Shown here one piece after another: positions 1 through 7,994 of a DNA stretch of 55,556 nt. The notes under the pieces are model-generated. The model ran no database searches and had not been told where the DNA came from. It saw only the letters and a program-made list of their open reading frames with translations. The stretch comes from an uncultured Pelagibacteraceae bacterium (lineage in GTDB: Bacteria; Pseudomonadota; Alphaproteobacteria; Pelagibacterales; Pelagibacteraceae): the NCBI GenBank assembly GCA_902618695.1, contig CACNCB010000010.1, forward strand, positions 1 through 55,556. Reading direction: 5' to 3'. Position 1 is the first letter of the stretch. Each line of letters begins with the position of its first letter. A program made the position numbers and the translations under genes.

Positions 1-240
1 AGAATTATAAGAATAGGATCTATTTCAAGAAGTAATTTTGCGAGACTTTTTTGTTTTGGATATGCTTTCGCAATATTTATTTACATAGTGGTAAACTTAT
101 CTATGGTTTTAGGCTTACTACCTATAGTTGGCTCTCCATTACCAATAATGTCATATGGTGGCTCTTCAATGTTAGCTACAATGATTGGCTTTGGTATAGT
201 ATTAAGTGCAAAAATTAATCATAAACAAATGATTGCTTAA
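1..240 (+). CDS. rodA: Rod shape-determining protein RodA, C-terminal fragment
   Basis: The window opens inside this gene, and only the last 79 codons are present. The fragment carries two to three hydrophobic segments and the SEDS-family signature around a VGSPLPIMSYGG stretch, followed by SSMLATMIGFGI. SEDS proteins are polytopic inner-membrane peptidoglycan glycosyltransferases that polymerise lipid II. The MVLGLLPIVG wording before the signature is closer to RodA (cell elongation) than to FtsW. The 5' end and the usual pbpA neighbour lie outside the window. About 60 bases separate its stop from the next gene, with no clear terminator. Confidence 0.8.
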   Translation, partial: RIIRIGSISRSNFARLFCFGYAFAIFIYIVVNLSMVLGLLPIVGSPLPIMSYGGSSMLATMIGFGIVLSAKINHKQMIA

Positions 241-303
241 AATAATTCAAATTTGCATAATTTGTCACTCTAAAAATATAATTTTTAATTGTATAACAAT
301 CCG

Positions 304-1545
304 ATGAATAAAAATCTTGAAGTGGGAATAGTTGGAGCTGGAATTCAAGGTGTATCCAATGCTTTATTTCTTCAAAAAAAAGGTTTTAAAGTAACAATTT
401 TTGATAGAGATAATCCAGGTAGCCAGGCTGCATCTTATGGTAATGCAGGCCACTTTTCTCCATATGCATCTCTTTCTTTAAACAGAACTGACGTTCTAGC
501 AGATGTACCTGCTATGTTGCTTAGTTCTTCAGGTCCACTTGCTTTAAAATGGAATTACGTTCCTAAAATGATCCCATGGTTTTTAAAATTTATAATGAAT
601 ACTACTAAAACTAAAATGATGCATACTGCTAAAAATATGCATCAAATTTTGGACTTAGCTTTACCAGCTTATGATGAATTGTTCGAAGAAGTTGATTTGG
701 AAGGCTTAGTTGAAAATAAAGGTATTCTTTATATTTGGAATAATAAAGATTTAAAAAGTAGAGATTTAGAAATCAGAGTAAGGGAAGAATTAGGAGTTGA
801 GCAACAATTAGTAAATAAAGCAGAGATTCATGATCTTGAACCACATATAAAACCATTCTACCATGCCGGTGTATTTTATCCTTATGCAAGACACGCAAGA
901 AATCCAAAAAGAATTCTTTTAAAGTTATTTGATTTATTTTTGAAAAAAGGTGGAAAATTTAAAAAAGTTAACATTAACGATATAAGTTTTGAAGAGGAAA
1001 AACCAGTTTTTAAGACTGAATCTCAAAGCTATATTTTTGATAAAGTAGTAATAGCCTGTGGTGCTTTTTCAAAAAAACTAACAGATAATCTTGGCGAAAA
1101 AATACCTTTAGATACTGAGCGTGGATATCATGTTCATTTCAAAAACTGTGATCATTTATTAAGTCGACCTGTAATATTTTCTAATCGTGGATTTGGAATT
1201 ACACCTATGGAACAAGGTTTGCGAGTTGTTGGAACTGTTGAATTTGGTGGACTAGATAATCCATTGTCTAAATCAAGAGTTAAAAATTTGATAAATAATG
1301 CAAAATATATGCTTGGTGATTTACCTGAGCATGAGGATGAGTGGCTAGGATTTAGACCAACTTTACCAGATTTTTTACCTGTTATGGGGCCATCAAAAAA
1401 TTATAAAAATATTTATTATTGTTTTGGGCATCATCATTTAGGATGGACTTTAGGTCCAATTTCTGGAAAGATTGTTTCAGGGATGATAGCGAATGAAAAT
1501 ACAAATTTAGATTTAAAACCTTATAGTTCGCTTAGATTTAGTTAA
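304..1545 (+). CDS. FAD-dependent amino-acid oxidoreductase (DadA-like)
   Basis: This is a DAO-fold flavoprotein of 413 residues. The N-terminal Rossmann dinucleotide motif GAGIQG is at residues 11-16, with an acidic residue closing the second strand (IFDRD). Next comes the SQAASYGNAGHFSPY segment typical of D-amino-acid dehydrogenases of the DadA type. The C-terminal half has PVMGPS and HHHLGWTLGP motifs that close the FAD site. The family oxidatively deaminates D- or secondary amino acids, but the substrate cannot be read from the sequence. An in-frame TTG lies five codons upstream; the ATG at 304 is preferred because homologues begin just before the Rossmann strand. It is directly followed, with no gap, by a DMT exporter and then a 2-hydroxyacid dehydrogenase, which suggests a three-gene operon. 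Confidence 0.82.
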   Translation: MNKNLEVGIVGAGIQGVSNALFLQKKGFKVTIFDRDNPGSQAASYGNAGHFSPYASLSLNRTDVLADVPAMLLSSSGPLALKWNYVPKMIPWFLKFIMNTTKTKMMHTAKNMHQILDLALPAYDELFEEVDLEGLVENKGILYIWNNKDLKSRDLEIRVREELGVEQQLVNKAEIHDLEPHIKPFYHAGVFYPYARHARNPKRILLKLFDLFLKKGGKFKKVNINDISFEEEKPVFKTESQSYIFDKVVIACGAFSKKLTDNLGEKIPLDTERGYHVHFKNCDHLLSRPVIFSNRGFGITPMEQGLRVVGTVEFGGLDNPLSKSRVKNLINNAKYMLGDLPEHEDEWLGFRPTLPDFLPVMGPSKNYKNIYYCFGHHHLGWTLGPISGKIVSGMIANENTNLDLKPYSSLRFS

Positions 1546-2448
1546 GTGACTAAAGATAATAATTTTTTAGCTTTTTTATACCTATTTTTAACAGTAACTT
1601 TTTGGGCAGGAAATTTTGTAGTAGGTAAACTAGCGAGTTTTTATGAAGTTCCACCTTTTTCACTAAATTTTTACCGATGGCTTTTTGCCTGGTTAATTTT
1701 AGCACCTTTTACAATTCCTGAAATATTAGAGAAAAGAAATTATATATTAAAAAATTATAAGCTTTTCGTTGTTTTGGGAGTTACTAGTATTACGATATTT
1801 AACTCAATTGTTTATTATTCATTAAATTTTACCCAGGTGATTAGTGGGGTTTTAATGATTTCAACGATACCTGTAATGATCATGTTGTTTTCTTCAATTT
1901 TAAAAATTGAAAAGACGAACATTTTTCAAATTATAGGGGTAGCGTTCTCTTTTGCAGGTGTAATTATGATTATAACAAAAGCAAACATTGAGATATTAAA
2001 AAACTTAGATTTTAATAAAGGTGATATAACTATGGTTATAGCAATGTTCTCATGGGCTTTATACTCTACTTTGCTAAAAGGAAAAAAATATGAATTAACT
2101 CAAATATCATTACTTCAAGTAGTAATTACTTTTGGTTTAATATTTTTGATACCAATTTATTATATTGAATATCAAATTGGATTTAGAATTAATTTAGAAT
2201 TACCGTTTATTTTAATTTTATCTTATGTGGTTTTGTTTCCAGGTTTGGCATCTTTTATTTTATGGATAAAAGGAATATCTATGATTGGCGCAAATCGTTC
2301 TGGTGTTTTTTTACACCTAATGCCAATTTTGAGTGCAATAATGGCGATGATTTTTTTTAGTGAAAAATTTATGTTTTATCATATTTTAGGCGCTTGCTTT
2401 ATTGTTACAGGAATATTGTTATCAAATAAGAAAGTTAAAAATGCTTAA
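1546..2448 (+). CDS. EamA-family (DMT superfamily) transporter
   Basis: The protein has 300 residues, about ten hydrophobic helices and two tandem EamA repeats. The first repeat starts with the TFWAGNFVVGKLA segment and the second around GDITMVIAMFSWALY. This is the usual size and layout of drug/metabolite transporters such as RhaT or YddG relatives, which are commonly amino-acid or metabolite exporters in the inner membrane. The start is a GTG abutting the previous stop codon, and there is no later methionine before the first helix. It overlaps the next gene by eight bases. The substrate is unknown; its partners suggest a product or substrate of the flanking oxidoreductases. Confidence 0.85.
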   Translation: MTKDNNFLAFLYLFLTVTFWAGNFVVGKLASFYEVPPFSLNFYRWLFAWLILAPFTIPEILEKRNYILKNYKLFVVLGVTSITIFNSIVYYSLNFTQVISGVLMISTIPVMIMLFSSILKIEKTNIFQIIGVAFSFAGVIMIITKANIEILKNLDFNKGDITMVIAMFSWALYSTLLKGKKYELTQISLLQVVITFGLIFLIPIYYIEYQIGFRINLELPFILILSYVVLFPGLASFILWIKGISMIGANRSGVFLHLMPILSAIMAMIFFSEKFMFYHILGACFIVTGILLSNKKVKNA

Positions 2449-3391
2449 AGTTGCTATATTAGATGATTATCAAAATGTTTCTCAACAGTTTGTTGATTTA
2501 GAAAAACTATCTGGGAAATATGAATTTAAGATTTTTAGCGATCCTTTTATAGATGAGGCTGACGCGATTGAGCAATTAGCTGATTTTGGAGCTTTATTAA
2601 TAATGAGAGAAAGAACTCCAATTACAAAAAATTTAATTGATAATTTAAATAATTTAAAATTTGTAATCACAAGTGGATTACGAAACAAATCTATTGATTT
2701 AGAGGCTGCAAAGAAAAGAAAAATTATAGTTTGCGGAACTGATATAAATTTAAACCCAACACCTGAATTAACTTGGGCATTAATTCTTGGCTTGGCTAGA
2801 AACTTTAAAGAAGAATTTGATAATATGTATCAGGGATATTGGCAAACTACTATTGGTGTAGAGCTAAAAGGAAAAATTTTAGGTTTAATTGGATTAGGCA
2901 GGGTAGGCAGCGAGGTTGCTAAAATTGGAAAAGCTTTTGGTATGCAGGTAATGGCCTGGAGTGAAAATCTAAACTTAGATAAGTGCAAAGAATTAGACGT
3001 ACTACCTTGCAACAAAGAAGAATTAATTACAAATTCAGATGTTCTTTCAATTCATGTTCAAGGAGGCGAAAGATACAAAGACTGCATTACTTTAAAAGAG
3101 TTAGATAAAATGAAAAACACAGCTTTTTTGATTAATACTTCTCGTGGATCAATTGTTAATGAGGATGATTTAATAATTGCTTTATCAACTAATGTAATTG
3201 CTGGTGCAGGAATTGATGTATATAAAAAAGAACCTTTACCAGAAAATAATAAGCTTAGATTTTTACCAAATGCATTGCTTACTCCACATATTGGTTATGT
3301 GACAGCTGAAAATTTTAGTATTTTTTATAATCAAATGATCGAGGGATTAGAGGCTTGTGTAAATGGAAAACCAATTAGAGAACTTAAGTGA
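2441..3391 (+). CDS. D-isomer-specific 2-hydroxyacid dehydrogenase
   Basis: This is an NAD(P)-dependent dehydrogenase of 316 residues that interconverts 2-hydroxy- and 2-keto-acids. The N-terminal substrate-binding domain opens with MLKVAILDDYQ. The nucleotide-binding motif GLGRVG is at 151-156. The catalytic trio is visible as Arg in NTSRGSIV, Glu in KKEPLP and His in TPHIGYV. The start at 2441 is chosen over an earlier in-frame ATG because the MLKVAILDDYQ beginning is family-typical; this start overlaps the exporter's stop. With the upstream FAD amino-acid oxidase it could form a two-step route from amino acid to keto acid to hydroxy acid. The exact substrate is not determined. Confidence 0.85.
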   Translation: MLKVAILDDYQNVSQQFVDLEKLSGKYEFKIFSDPFIDEADAIEQLADFGALLIMRERTPITKNLIDNLNNLKFVITSGLRNKSIDLEAAKKRKIIVCGTDINLNPTPELTWALILGLARNFKEEFDNMYQGYWQTTIGVELKGKILGLIGLGRVGSEVAKIGKAFGMQVMAWSENLNLDKCKELDVLPCNKEELITNSDVLSIHVQGGERYKDCITLKELDKMKNTAFLINTSRGSIVNEDDLIIALSTNVIAGAGIDVYKKEPLPENNKLRFLPNALLTPHIGYVTAENFSIFYNQMIEGLEACVNGKPIRELK

Positions 3392-4129
3392 GAGTAAGAA
3401 GTTTAAGTTTTTTATTGAATTCTAAAAATAAATTTTTAAAGAATATATATTTTTTTTTACAATATTTATTTTAGGAATTATAAGTACTTAAAAAATAGTT
3501 CTCAATTTAATGAAGATAAATTCTTAAAAAAAATTTTTAAAAACAAACCCTTTGGAAAATACTTAGATCTTGGATGTTTTCATCCTATTAGAGATAATAA
3601 TACCTATCAGTTATACAGAAAAGGTTGGAGAGGTATTAATATTGACATGAATTCATTATCAATTGATCTTTTTAACTATTTTAGACCTAAAGATATTAAC
3701 TTAAATATAGGTTTAGCGAAGAGTAAAAGTGAAAAAAAACTATACTTCACTGGGGATTTTTCACCATTAAATACAATAGACGCAAATCACTTAAGATTTC
3801 TAAATAAAAGTTTTAATTTAGAAAAAGAAAAAATAAAAGTAAGAAAGATCAAAACGCAGAGTATTAATAATGTATTAAATAAATATAAATATAATAAGAT
3901 TGATTTTTTAACTATTGATTTGGAGGGATATGAATTCGAAGTTTTGAATAATTTAAACTTTAATAAGTATAAAATAAATATAATTTGTATAGAAATTCTT
4001 TCTCACAATGTTAAATCTAAAAAAAATCGGGATAAAATATTAAAAATATTTAAAAAAAATAATTTTAAATTAATTCATAAAACTGGAGTAAATTGTTTTT
4101 TTAAAAATACCAAATGGAACTACCAGTAG
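3388..4129 (+). pseudogene. FkbM-family methyltransferase, frame broken at a T9 run
   Basis: The 3' part (frame of 3647-4129) ends a class I SAM-dependent methyltransferase of the FkbM type, with DFLTIDLEGYEFEVL and a C-terminal IICIEIL strand. The SAM-binding segment YLDLGCFHP and the following GWRGINID lie upstream of the first in-frame ATG (3647), so that ATG cannot be the true start. In the same frame, coding sense runs back to a stop at 3437-3439 without any start codon. The other frame offers a GTG at 3388, overlapping the preceding stop as GTGA, and reads MRVRSLSFLLNSKNKFLKNIYFF into nine Ts at 3450-3458. Removing one T joins both pieces into about 246 codons. It may be a real mutation, a sequencing error or slippage. 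It overlaps the next gene by 16 bases. Confidence 0.65.
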
Positions 4130-5013
4130 TAAATCACAAAGATTATTTCGCTAAAATTGGTGATGATCACAAATTTCCAATTAATAAATTTGGAGAATTA
4201 GCAAATTATTTAATTAAAAATAAAATTGTAAATAAGTTTCATAAACCCTTAGCCTGTTCATTTGAAACTTTAAGCTATGCACATTCAAAAAATTATATTT
4301 TAGATATTAAAAATAAAACTTTGAGCAAAGAAGGTGTAAAAAAAATTGGATTTCCACTTGTAGATAGCGTTGTGCAAAGATCTTTAGTCGCTACGGGTGG
4401 CACGGTTTTAGCCTCAAAGCTTGCAATAAATTATGGTATATCATGTAATACCGCAGGTGGTAGTCATCATGCAAGTTATGATGGAGGTGCAGGTTATTGT
4501 GTATTTAATGATGTTGCAGTTGCATCGCATTATTTACTTAATAGAGGTTTAGCTAACAAAATTTTAATCGTTGATTTAGATGTTCACCAGGGAAATGGAA
4601 ATTCAGAAATTTTTAAAAATAATAGAAGTGTTTTTACGTTCAGTATGCACTCAAAAACCAATTATCCAGCAAAAAAATCTAATAGCAATTTAGATGTAGA
4701 GCTCGAGGACAATTTAGAGGATGATACTTATATTAAAACACTTAAACATTATTTAAATGAATTAAATCAAGAAAATTTTGATTTTGTTTTTTATATTGCT
4801 GGTGTTGATATTCATTTTAACGACCGTTTAGGAAAATTAAAAATCTCTGATGAGGGCATTAAATTAAGGGACGAGCTAGTAGTGGAAAACTTTATTTCTA
4901 AACGTATACCATTTTGTGGAGTTTTGGGTGGTGGTTACAATAAAGATTTTAATAAACTTGTAGAATTACATTCAATGTTGCATCAATCTTGTGCTAAATA
5001 TATTGGATCATGA
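4114..5013 (+). CDS. Histone deacetylase-family hydrolase
   Basis: This 299-residue protein of the arginase/deacetylase fold is related to HDACs, acetoin-utilisation AcuC and acetylpolyamine amidohydrolases. The catalytic dyad is visible as GGSHHA (His118-His119). The zinc ligands are Asp156 and His158 in DLDVHQGN, plus a later Asp in AGVDIHFNDRLG. Such bacterial enzymes remove acyl groups from small amines or proteins; the substrate here is unknown. The start overlaps the 3' end of the broken methyltransferase gene by 16 bases, and the stop overlaps the msrB start as ATGA, so it is translationally coupled to both. Its length and all metal ligands look intact. Confidence 0.87.
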   Translation: MELPVVNHKDYFAKIGDDHKFPINKFGELANYLIKNKIVNKFHKPLACSFETLSYAHSKNYILDIKNKTLSKEGVKKIGFPLVDSVVQRSLVATGGTVLASKLAINYGISCNTAGGSHHASYDGGAGYCVFNDVAVASHYLLNRGLANKILIVDLDVHQGNGNSEIFKNNRSVFTFSMHSKTNYPAKKSNSNLDVELEDNLEDDTYIKTLKHYLNELNQENFDFVFYIAGVDIHFNDRLGKLKISDEGIKLRDELVVENFISKRIPFCGVLGGGYNKDFNKLVELHSMLHQSCAKYIGS

Positions 5014-5384
5014 CAAAAAAAATAAATCCAAATTTAACTGCAGAGCAAAAATTAATTTTATTTGAGGAAGGGACTGAGCGTGCAGGATCTAGTGAGCTTA
5101 ATCAAGAAAAAAGAGAAGGAACTTTTCATTGTGCAAACTGTGGCGAAAAATTGTTTGATTCAAAAACAAAATATGAGAGTGGATCTGGTTGGCCATCTTT
5201 TTATGAATCTTTGCCAGATGTATTTGAAACAAAAACAGATCACCATATAGGTTACGCAAGAACAGAATATCATTGTAAAAAATGTGGAGGCCACCATGGT
5301 CATATATTTGATGATGGACCTGAACCTACAGGAAAACGATTTTGTAATAATGGAGTATGTTTGGTTTTTAGACCTAAGAGCTAA
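5010..5384 (+). CDS. msrB: Peptide-methionine (R)-S-oxide reductase MsrB
   Basis: This is a stand-alone 124-residue MsrB that reduces methionine-R-sulfoxide in oxidised proteins. The structural zinc site is formed by two CxxC pairs (Cys41/Cys44 and Cys89/Cys92). The catalytic cysteine is Cys112 in the GKRFCNN motif, with the usual SGSGWPSF and HIGYARTEYHC segments. Many homologues have RFCINS followed by ASL; here the tail reads NNGVCLVF, adding Cys117 as a possible resolving residue. The ATG overlaps the deacetylase-like gene's stop (ATGA). A thiol partner, glutaredoxin, lies about 1.2 kb downstream on the other strand. Confidence 0.95.
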   Translation: MTKKINPNLTAEQKLILFEEGTERAGSSELNQEKREGTFHCANCGEKLFDSKTKYESGSGWPSFYESLPDVFETKTDHHIGYARTEYHCKKCGGHHGHIFDDGPEPTGKRFCNNGVCLVFRPKS

Positions 5385-5389
5385 ATTTA

Positions 5390-6622
5390 ATGTTTGAAAA
5401 TATTGATATCGAGAAAGTTAAAGAAGAGCTCAGAAATCACTCAAAAAATTATAAAGAAAATTTCGCCAAAATTGAAAAGTTCATTGAAACTGAAATACAA
5501 GAAATATTAAATCTCAGAAAAAACAATAAACCTATAATTCCAGAAATTAGTATTAATGAAATAGATCAAAAAAAAACAAAGGTAATAGAAGATATAAATA
5601 AAAGAGGCTGCGTAATAATCCGAGATGTTTTTGACGATAAATTTATTGAAAATTTAAATTTTCAATTAGAGAAGTATATTGATGAAAATAACTACTTTGA
5701 GGATCAAAAGAAAAAGTCTGATTTAGATAAATATTTTAGTGATTTGAAATCTGCCAAACCTCAAATTTATGGTCTTTATTGGTCAAAAGCTCAAATTGAA
5801 ATTAGACATTCAGAGAAAATGGCTAAAGTTAAGAAATGGCTAAATAATCTTTGGCTTTATAAAAATGATGAATATGAAGTCTTTAATCCAAATAAAGAAC
5901 TATCTTATGCAGATAGAGTAAGGAGAAGAGAGCCAGGAGATAATACCTTAGGTTTATCTCCTCATTGTGATGCTGGGTCTATTGAAAGGTGGACTGATAG
6001 TTTTTATCAAAAAATTTACAAAAAAATATTTGCGGATAATTTTGAAAAATTTGATCCATTCGATGCAAAATATAGAGACAAAACAAAAGAATTTGAATCT
6101 CCAGCGGTTGCTCATGTTTTTAGAACATTTCAAGGATGGACAGCATTAACTGAGCAAGGACCAGGTGATGGAACTTTACAATTAATACCTATCTCAAAAG
6201 GTATTGCATATGTTTTAACACGAGCTTTACTAGACGATGTTCCGAAAAATGAACTGTGCGGATCAAAATTAGGTAGAGCTTTATCTGTAAACAGTGAATA
6301 TCATTCTTTACTTTTAAAGGGATTAGTTTCAATTCCAAAGATGAAACCAGGAGATACGGTTTGGTGGCATCCTGATGTTATACATGCTGTTGAAGATAAA
6401 CATTCAGGTAGAAATTATTCTAATGTAGTATATGTTGGTGCAACACCTTACTGTAAAAAAAATATAGATTACACTATAAAACAATCGGAAAAATTTTTAG
6501 AAGGCAAGAGCCCACCCGACTTTGCACCTGAAGATTATGAGATCAATTATAAAGGTAGAATTAAACAAGGAGATTTGAGTTTATTAGCTAAGAAACAATT
6601 AGCTTTAGAAGATTGGAATTAA
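5390..6622 (+). CDS. DUF1479-family putative Fe/2-oxoglutarate oxygenase (YbiU-like)
   Basis: The protein has 410 residues, the usual length of DUF1479 proteins such as E. coli YbiU. It contains a likely iron-binding HxD pair at His192 and Asp194 (LSPHCDAGSIERW). The GWTALTEQGPGDGTLQLIP segment follows, then a distal His in WWHPDVIHAVED, which completes a cupin-like facial triad. This predicts an Fe(II)/2-oxoglutarate-dependent oxygenase, but no substrate is known for the family. The first 60 residues are highly charged and helical. It starts five bases after msrB, so it is probably in the same transcript. Its stop overlaps the convergent glutaredoxin stop. Confidence 0.85.
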   Translation: MFENIDIEKVKEELRNHSKNYKENFAKIEKFIETEIQEILNLRKNNKPIIPEISINEIDQKKTKVIEDINKRGCVIIRDVFDDKFIENLNFQLEKYIDENNYFEDQKKKSDLDKYFSDLKSAKPQIYGLYWSKAQIEIRHSEKMAKVKKWLNNLWLYKNDEYEVFNPNKELSYADRVRRREPGDNTLGLSPHCDAGSIERWTDSFYQKIYKKIFADNFEKFDPFDAKYRDKTKEFESPAVAHVFRTFQGWTALTEQGPGDGTLQLIPISKGIAYVLTRALLDDVPKNELCGSKLGRALSVNSEYHSLLLKGLVSIPKMKPGDTVWWHPDVIHAVEDKHSGRNYSNVVYVGATPYCKKNIDYTIKQSEKFLEGKSPPDFAPEDYEINYKGRIKQGDLSLLAKKQLALEDWN

Positions 6623-6876
6623 TTTTTTAGACGATCTTGCAGTTTATTTTCTTTTTCTAATGCTCTAACTTCATCGTAACCACCGATATGCTCTTCATCA
6701 AAAAAAATCTGGGGAATTGTTCTTTTGCCATTTGCCTTTTTAATCATTTCATCCATTGCTCCATCAACTTTTGAAATATCAATTTCATTATATGTTGCAT
6801 TATTTCTTGCTAACAATCTCTTAGCTGCTTCACAATAATTACAAAAGGGACCTGTGTACATGGTAATTTTTTTCAT
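6619..6876 (-). CDS. grxC: Glutaredoxin (GrxC type)
   Basis: This 85-residue dithiol glutaredoxin has the active site CNYC at residues 12-15. The TIPQIFFDEEHIGGYDE segment supplies the cis-Pro and glutathione-binding GG of the family. It reduces protein disulfides and glutathione mixed disulfides in the cytosol. CPYC is the commonest form of the active site; CNYC is a mild variant. It lies three bases after the TIGR03643-like gene, and the two form a small minus-strand operon. The stop codon overlaps the convergent DUF1479 gene's stop, leaving no room for a conventional terminator. Confidence 0.93.
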   Translation of the reverse strand: MKKITMYTGPFCNYCEAAKRLLARNNATYNEIDISKVDGAMDEMIKKANGKRTIPQIFFDEEHIGGYDEVRALEKENKLQDRLKN

Positions 6877-6879
6877 AGA

Positions 6880-7176
6880 TTATAAATAATCACCTTTCTT
6901 AATTTTACTAGTAATTTTTTTTCTAGAGTATTCAAACTTTTTGCAATGTTTTATACTTTTTTGACTTACTCTTTTTCTCCATAATCTGAAAGATGATGGT
7001 TTTAAAGACCTTCTCATAATTTTAATTACATCAGATTCTTTCTTCCCAGTTTTTTTTTCAATTTCCTCGAAGGTGATCCTATCTGCCCAGGCTGCCCAAA
7101 TGATCCAATCTGGATCGTCCATTTTGGGCTCTGGATTTTTGACTCTAGTGATTGGCCTGTGACCTTTTTTTTTCAT
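6880..7176 (-). CDS. TIGR03643/DUF2805-family small protein
   Basis: This 98-residue basic protein has a conserved core: WIIWAAWADRITFEEIEKKTG, a helix-turn-helix-like stretch, then IMRRSLKPSSFRLWRKRV. These are hallmarks of the TIGR03643 (DUF2805) family. The family has no established function; the compact helical, Arg/Lys-rich layout suggests nucleic-acid binding, which is inference only. Homologues usually end near RKRV, while this one carries about 30 additional lysine-rich residues. It is the first gene of a two-gene unit with glutaredoxin and is divergent from the LysE gene across the hairpin-bearing intergenic region. Confidence 0.85.
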   Translation of the reverse strand: MKKKGHRPITRVKNPEPKMDDPDWIIWAAWADRITFEEIEKKTGKKESDVIKIMRRSLKPSSFRLWRKRVSQKSIKHCKKFEYSRKKITSKIKKGDYL

Positions 7177-7225
7177 AAATCCTTTATATTTGAAAAAAAT
7201 ATTTAATGCATTTTTTTTAGCCTTT

Positions 7226-7293
7226 GATAATATGTATTAGATAGTCCTTCTTAGCCATCTTTAGCTCCCGGTTTTTAAGGACTATCTTTTTTT
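7226..7293 (+). promoter_or_regulatory. Hairpin leader / terminator-like element directly before a LysE gene
   Basis: A perfect 11-bp inverted repeat (7239-7249 AGATAGTCCTT with 7277-7287 AAGGACTATCT) encloses a 27-base loop. It is followed by a T run reaching the ATG at 7294. Inside the loop AGCC (7253-7256) can pair with GGTT (7270-7273). A GATAAT -10-like hexamer at 7226-7231 would place transcription start near the first stem base; no good -35 is seen. There is no Shine-Dalgarno between stem and start codon. The layout fits a terminator-type attenuator, a short structured RNA ending at the gene, or a translation-controlling leader. It is reported from structure alone and was not matched to a named family. 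Confidence 0.5.
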
Positions 7294-7908
7294 ATGCTCC
7301 CCCTAGATTTTATACTTTACCTACAGATAATTATTTTTTTATTCATTACACCTGGAACTCCCAGGATTGTAATTATCTCTTATTCAATGAATTATGGAGT
7401 CGGAAAATGTATATGGTCTGCATTAGGTGATGTAACTGCAAATTTGATACAAGCAACTTTAGTTATTTTTGTCATTGGATCTTTTTTTTCAGAGAACTCA
7501 ATGATACTTAATGCGTTTAAATGGATCGGAATAATTTATTTATTATATTTAGCTTATGATATTTATAAATCTCGACTAAAAAGTATTTCAAGAGAAGGAG
7601 AAATAGAAAAAAGTAACTTATCTTTTTTTAGAGATGGTTTTTTAGTTGCTGGTACAAGTCCCAAGGCTTGGATGTTTTTTCCTTTTATTTTTCCTCAATT
7701 TATTGACTTTAATTCTAATTTATTGGTTCAATTTGTAATTTTAATTACAACTTACATCGTTTTAGATTTTTTATCTTTGATTGGCTATGCAATGCTCGCA
7801 CAAAAATTAATAAAGTGGATAACTGCTAATCCAAAAACGATTAATACAATTTCTGCGAGTGTTTTGGTAATTATTGCTGCAATAATTGTCGTTACTCAGC
7901 AATATTAA
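7294..7908 (+). CDS. LysE-family amino-acid exporter
   Basis: The protein has 204 residues with about six hydrophobic helices. The first helix runs into the LysE/RhtB-type FITPGTPRIVIISYSMNYGVG motif, where the family usually has TPGP. The SPKAWMFFPFIFPQFID segment is the typical second-half motif. These inner-membrane carriers export amino acids such as lysine, threonine or homoserine lactone analogues. The start codon abuts the T tract of the upstream hairpin element, so expression may be controlled by that structure. It precedes a branched-chain-type ABC importer, and a promoter and ribosome-binding site for that importer lie in the 86-base gap. Confidence 0.85.
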   Translation: MLPLDFILYLQIIIFLFITPGTPRIVIISYSMNYGVGKCIWSALGDVTANLIQATLVIFVIGSFFSENSMILNAFKWIGIIYLLYLAYDIYKSRLKSISREGEIEKSNLSFFRDGFLVAGTSPKAWMFFPFIFPQFIDFNSNLLVQFVILITTYIVLDFLSLIGYAMLAQKLIKWITANPKTINTISASVLVIIAAIIVVTQQY

Positions 7909-7994
7909 TTAGATTTGGCCTTTATTGCTACTTGCATAAAATAAAATTTCTTTATTTAATCAGTACATAATTAATTAATTAAAGAGGAAATAAA

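Noticed and set aside
3647..4129. Intact small FkbM gene starting at the ATG at 3647
   Set aside because: The SAM-binding motif is encoded upstream of this ATG, so the shorter frame would lack its cofactor site. It is treated as the 3' part of a frame-broken gene.
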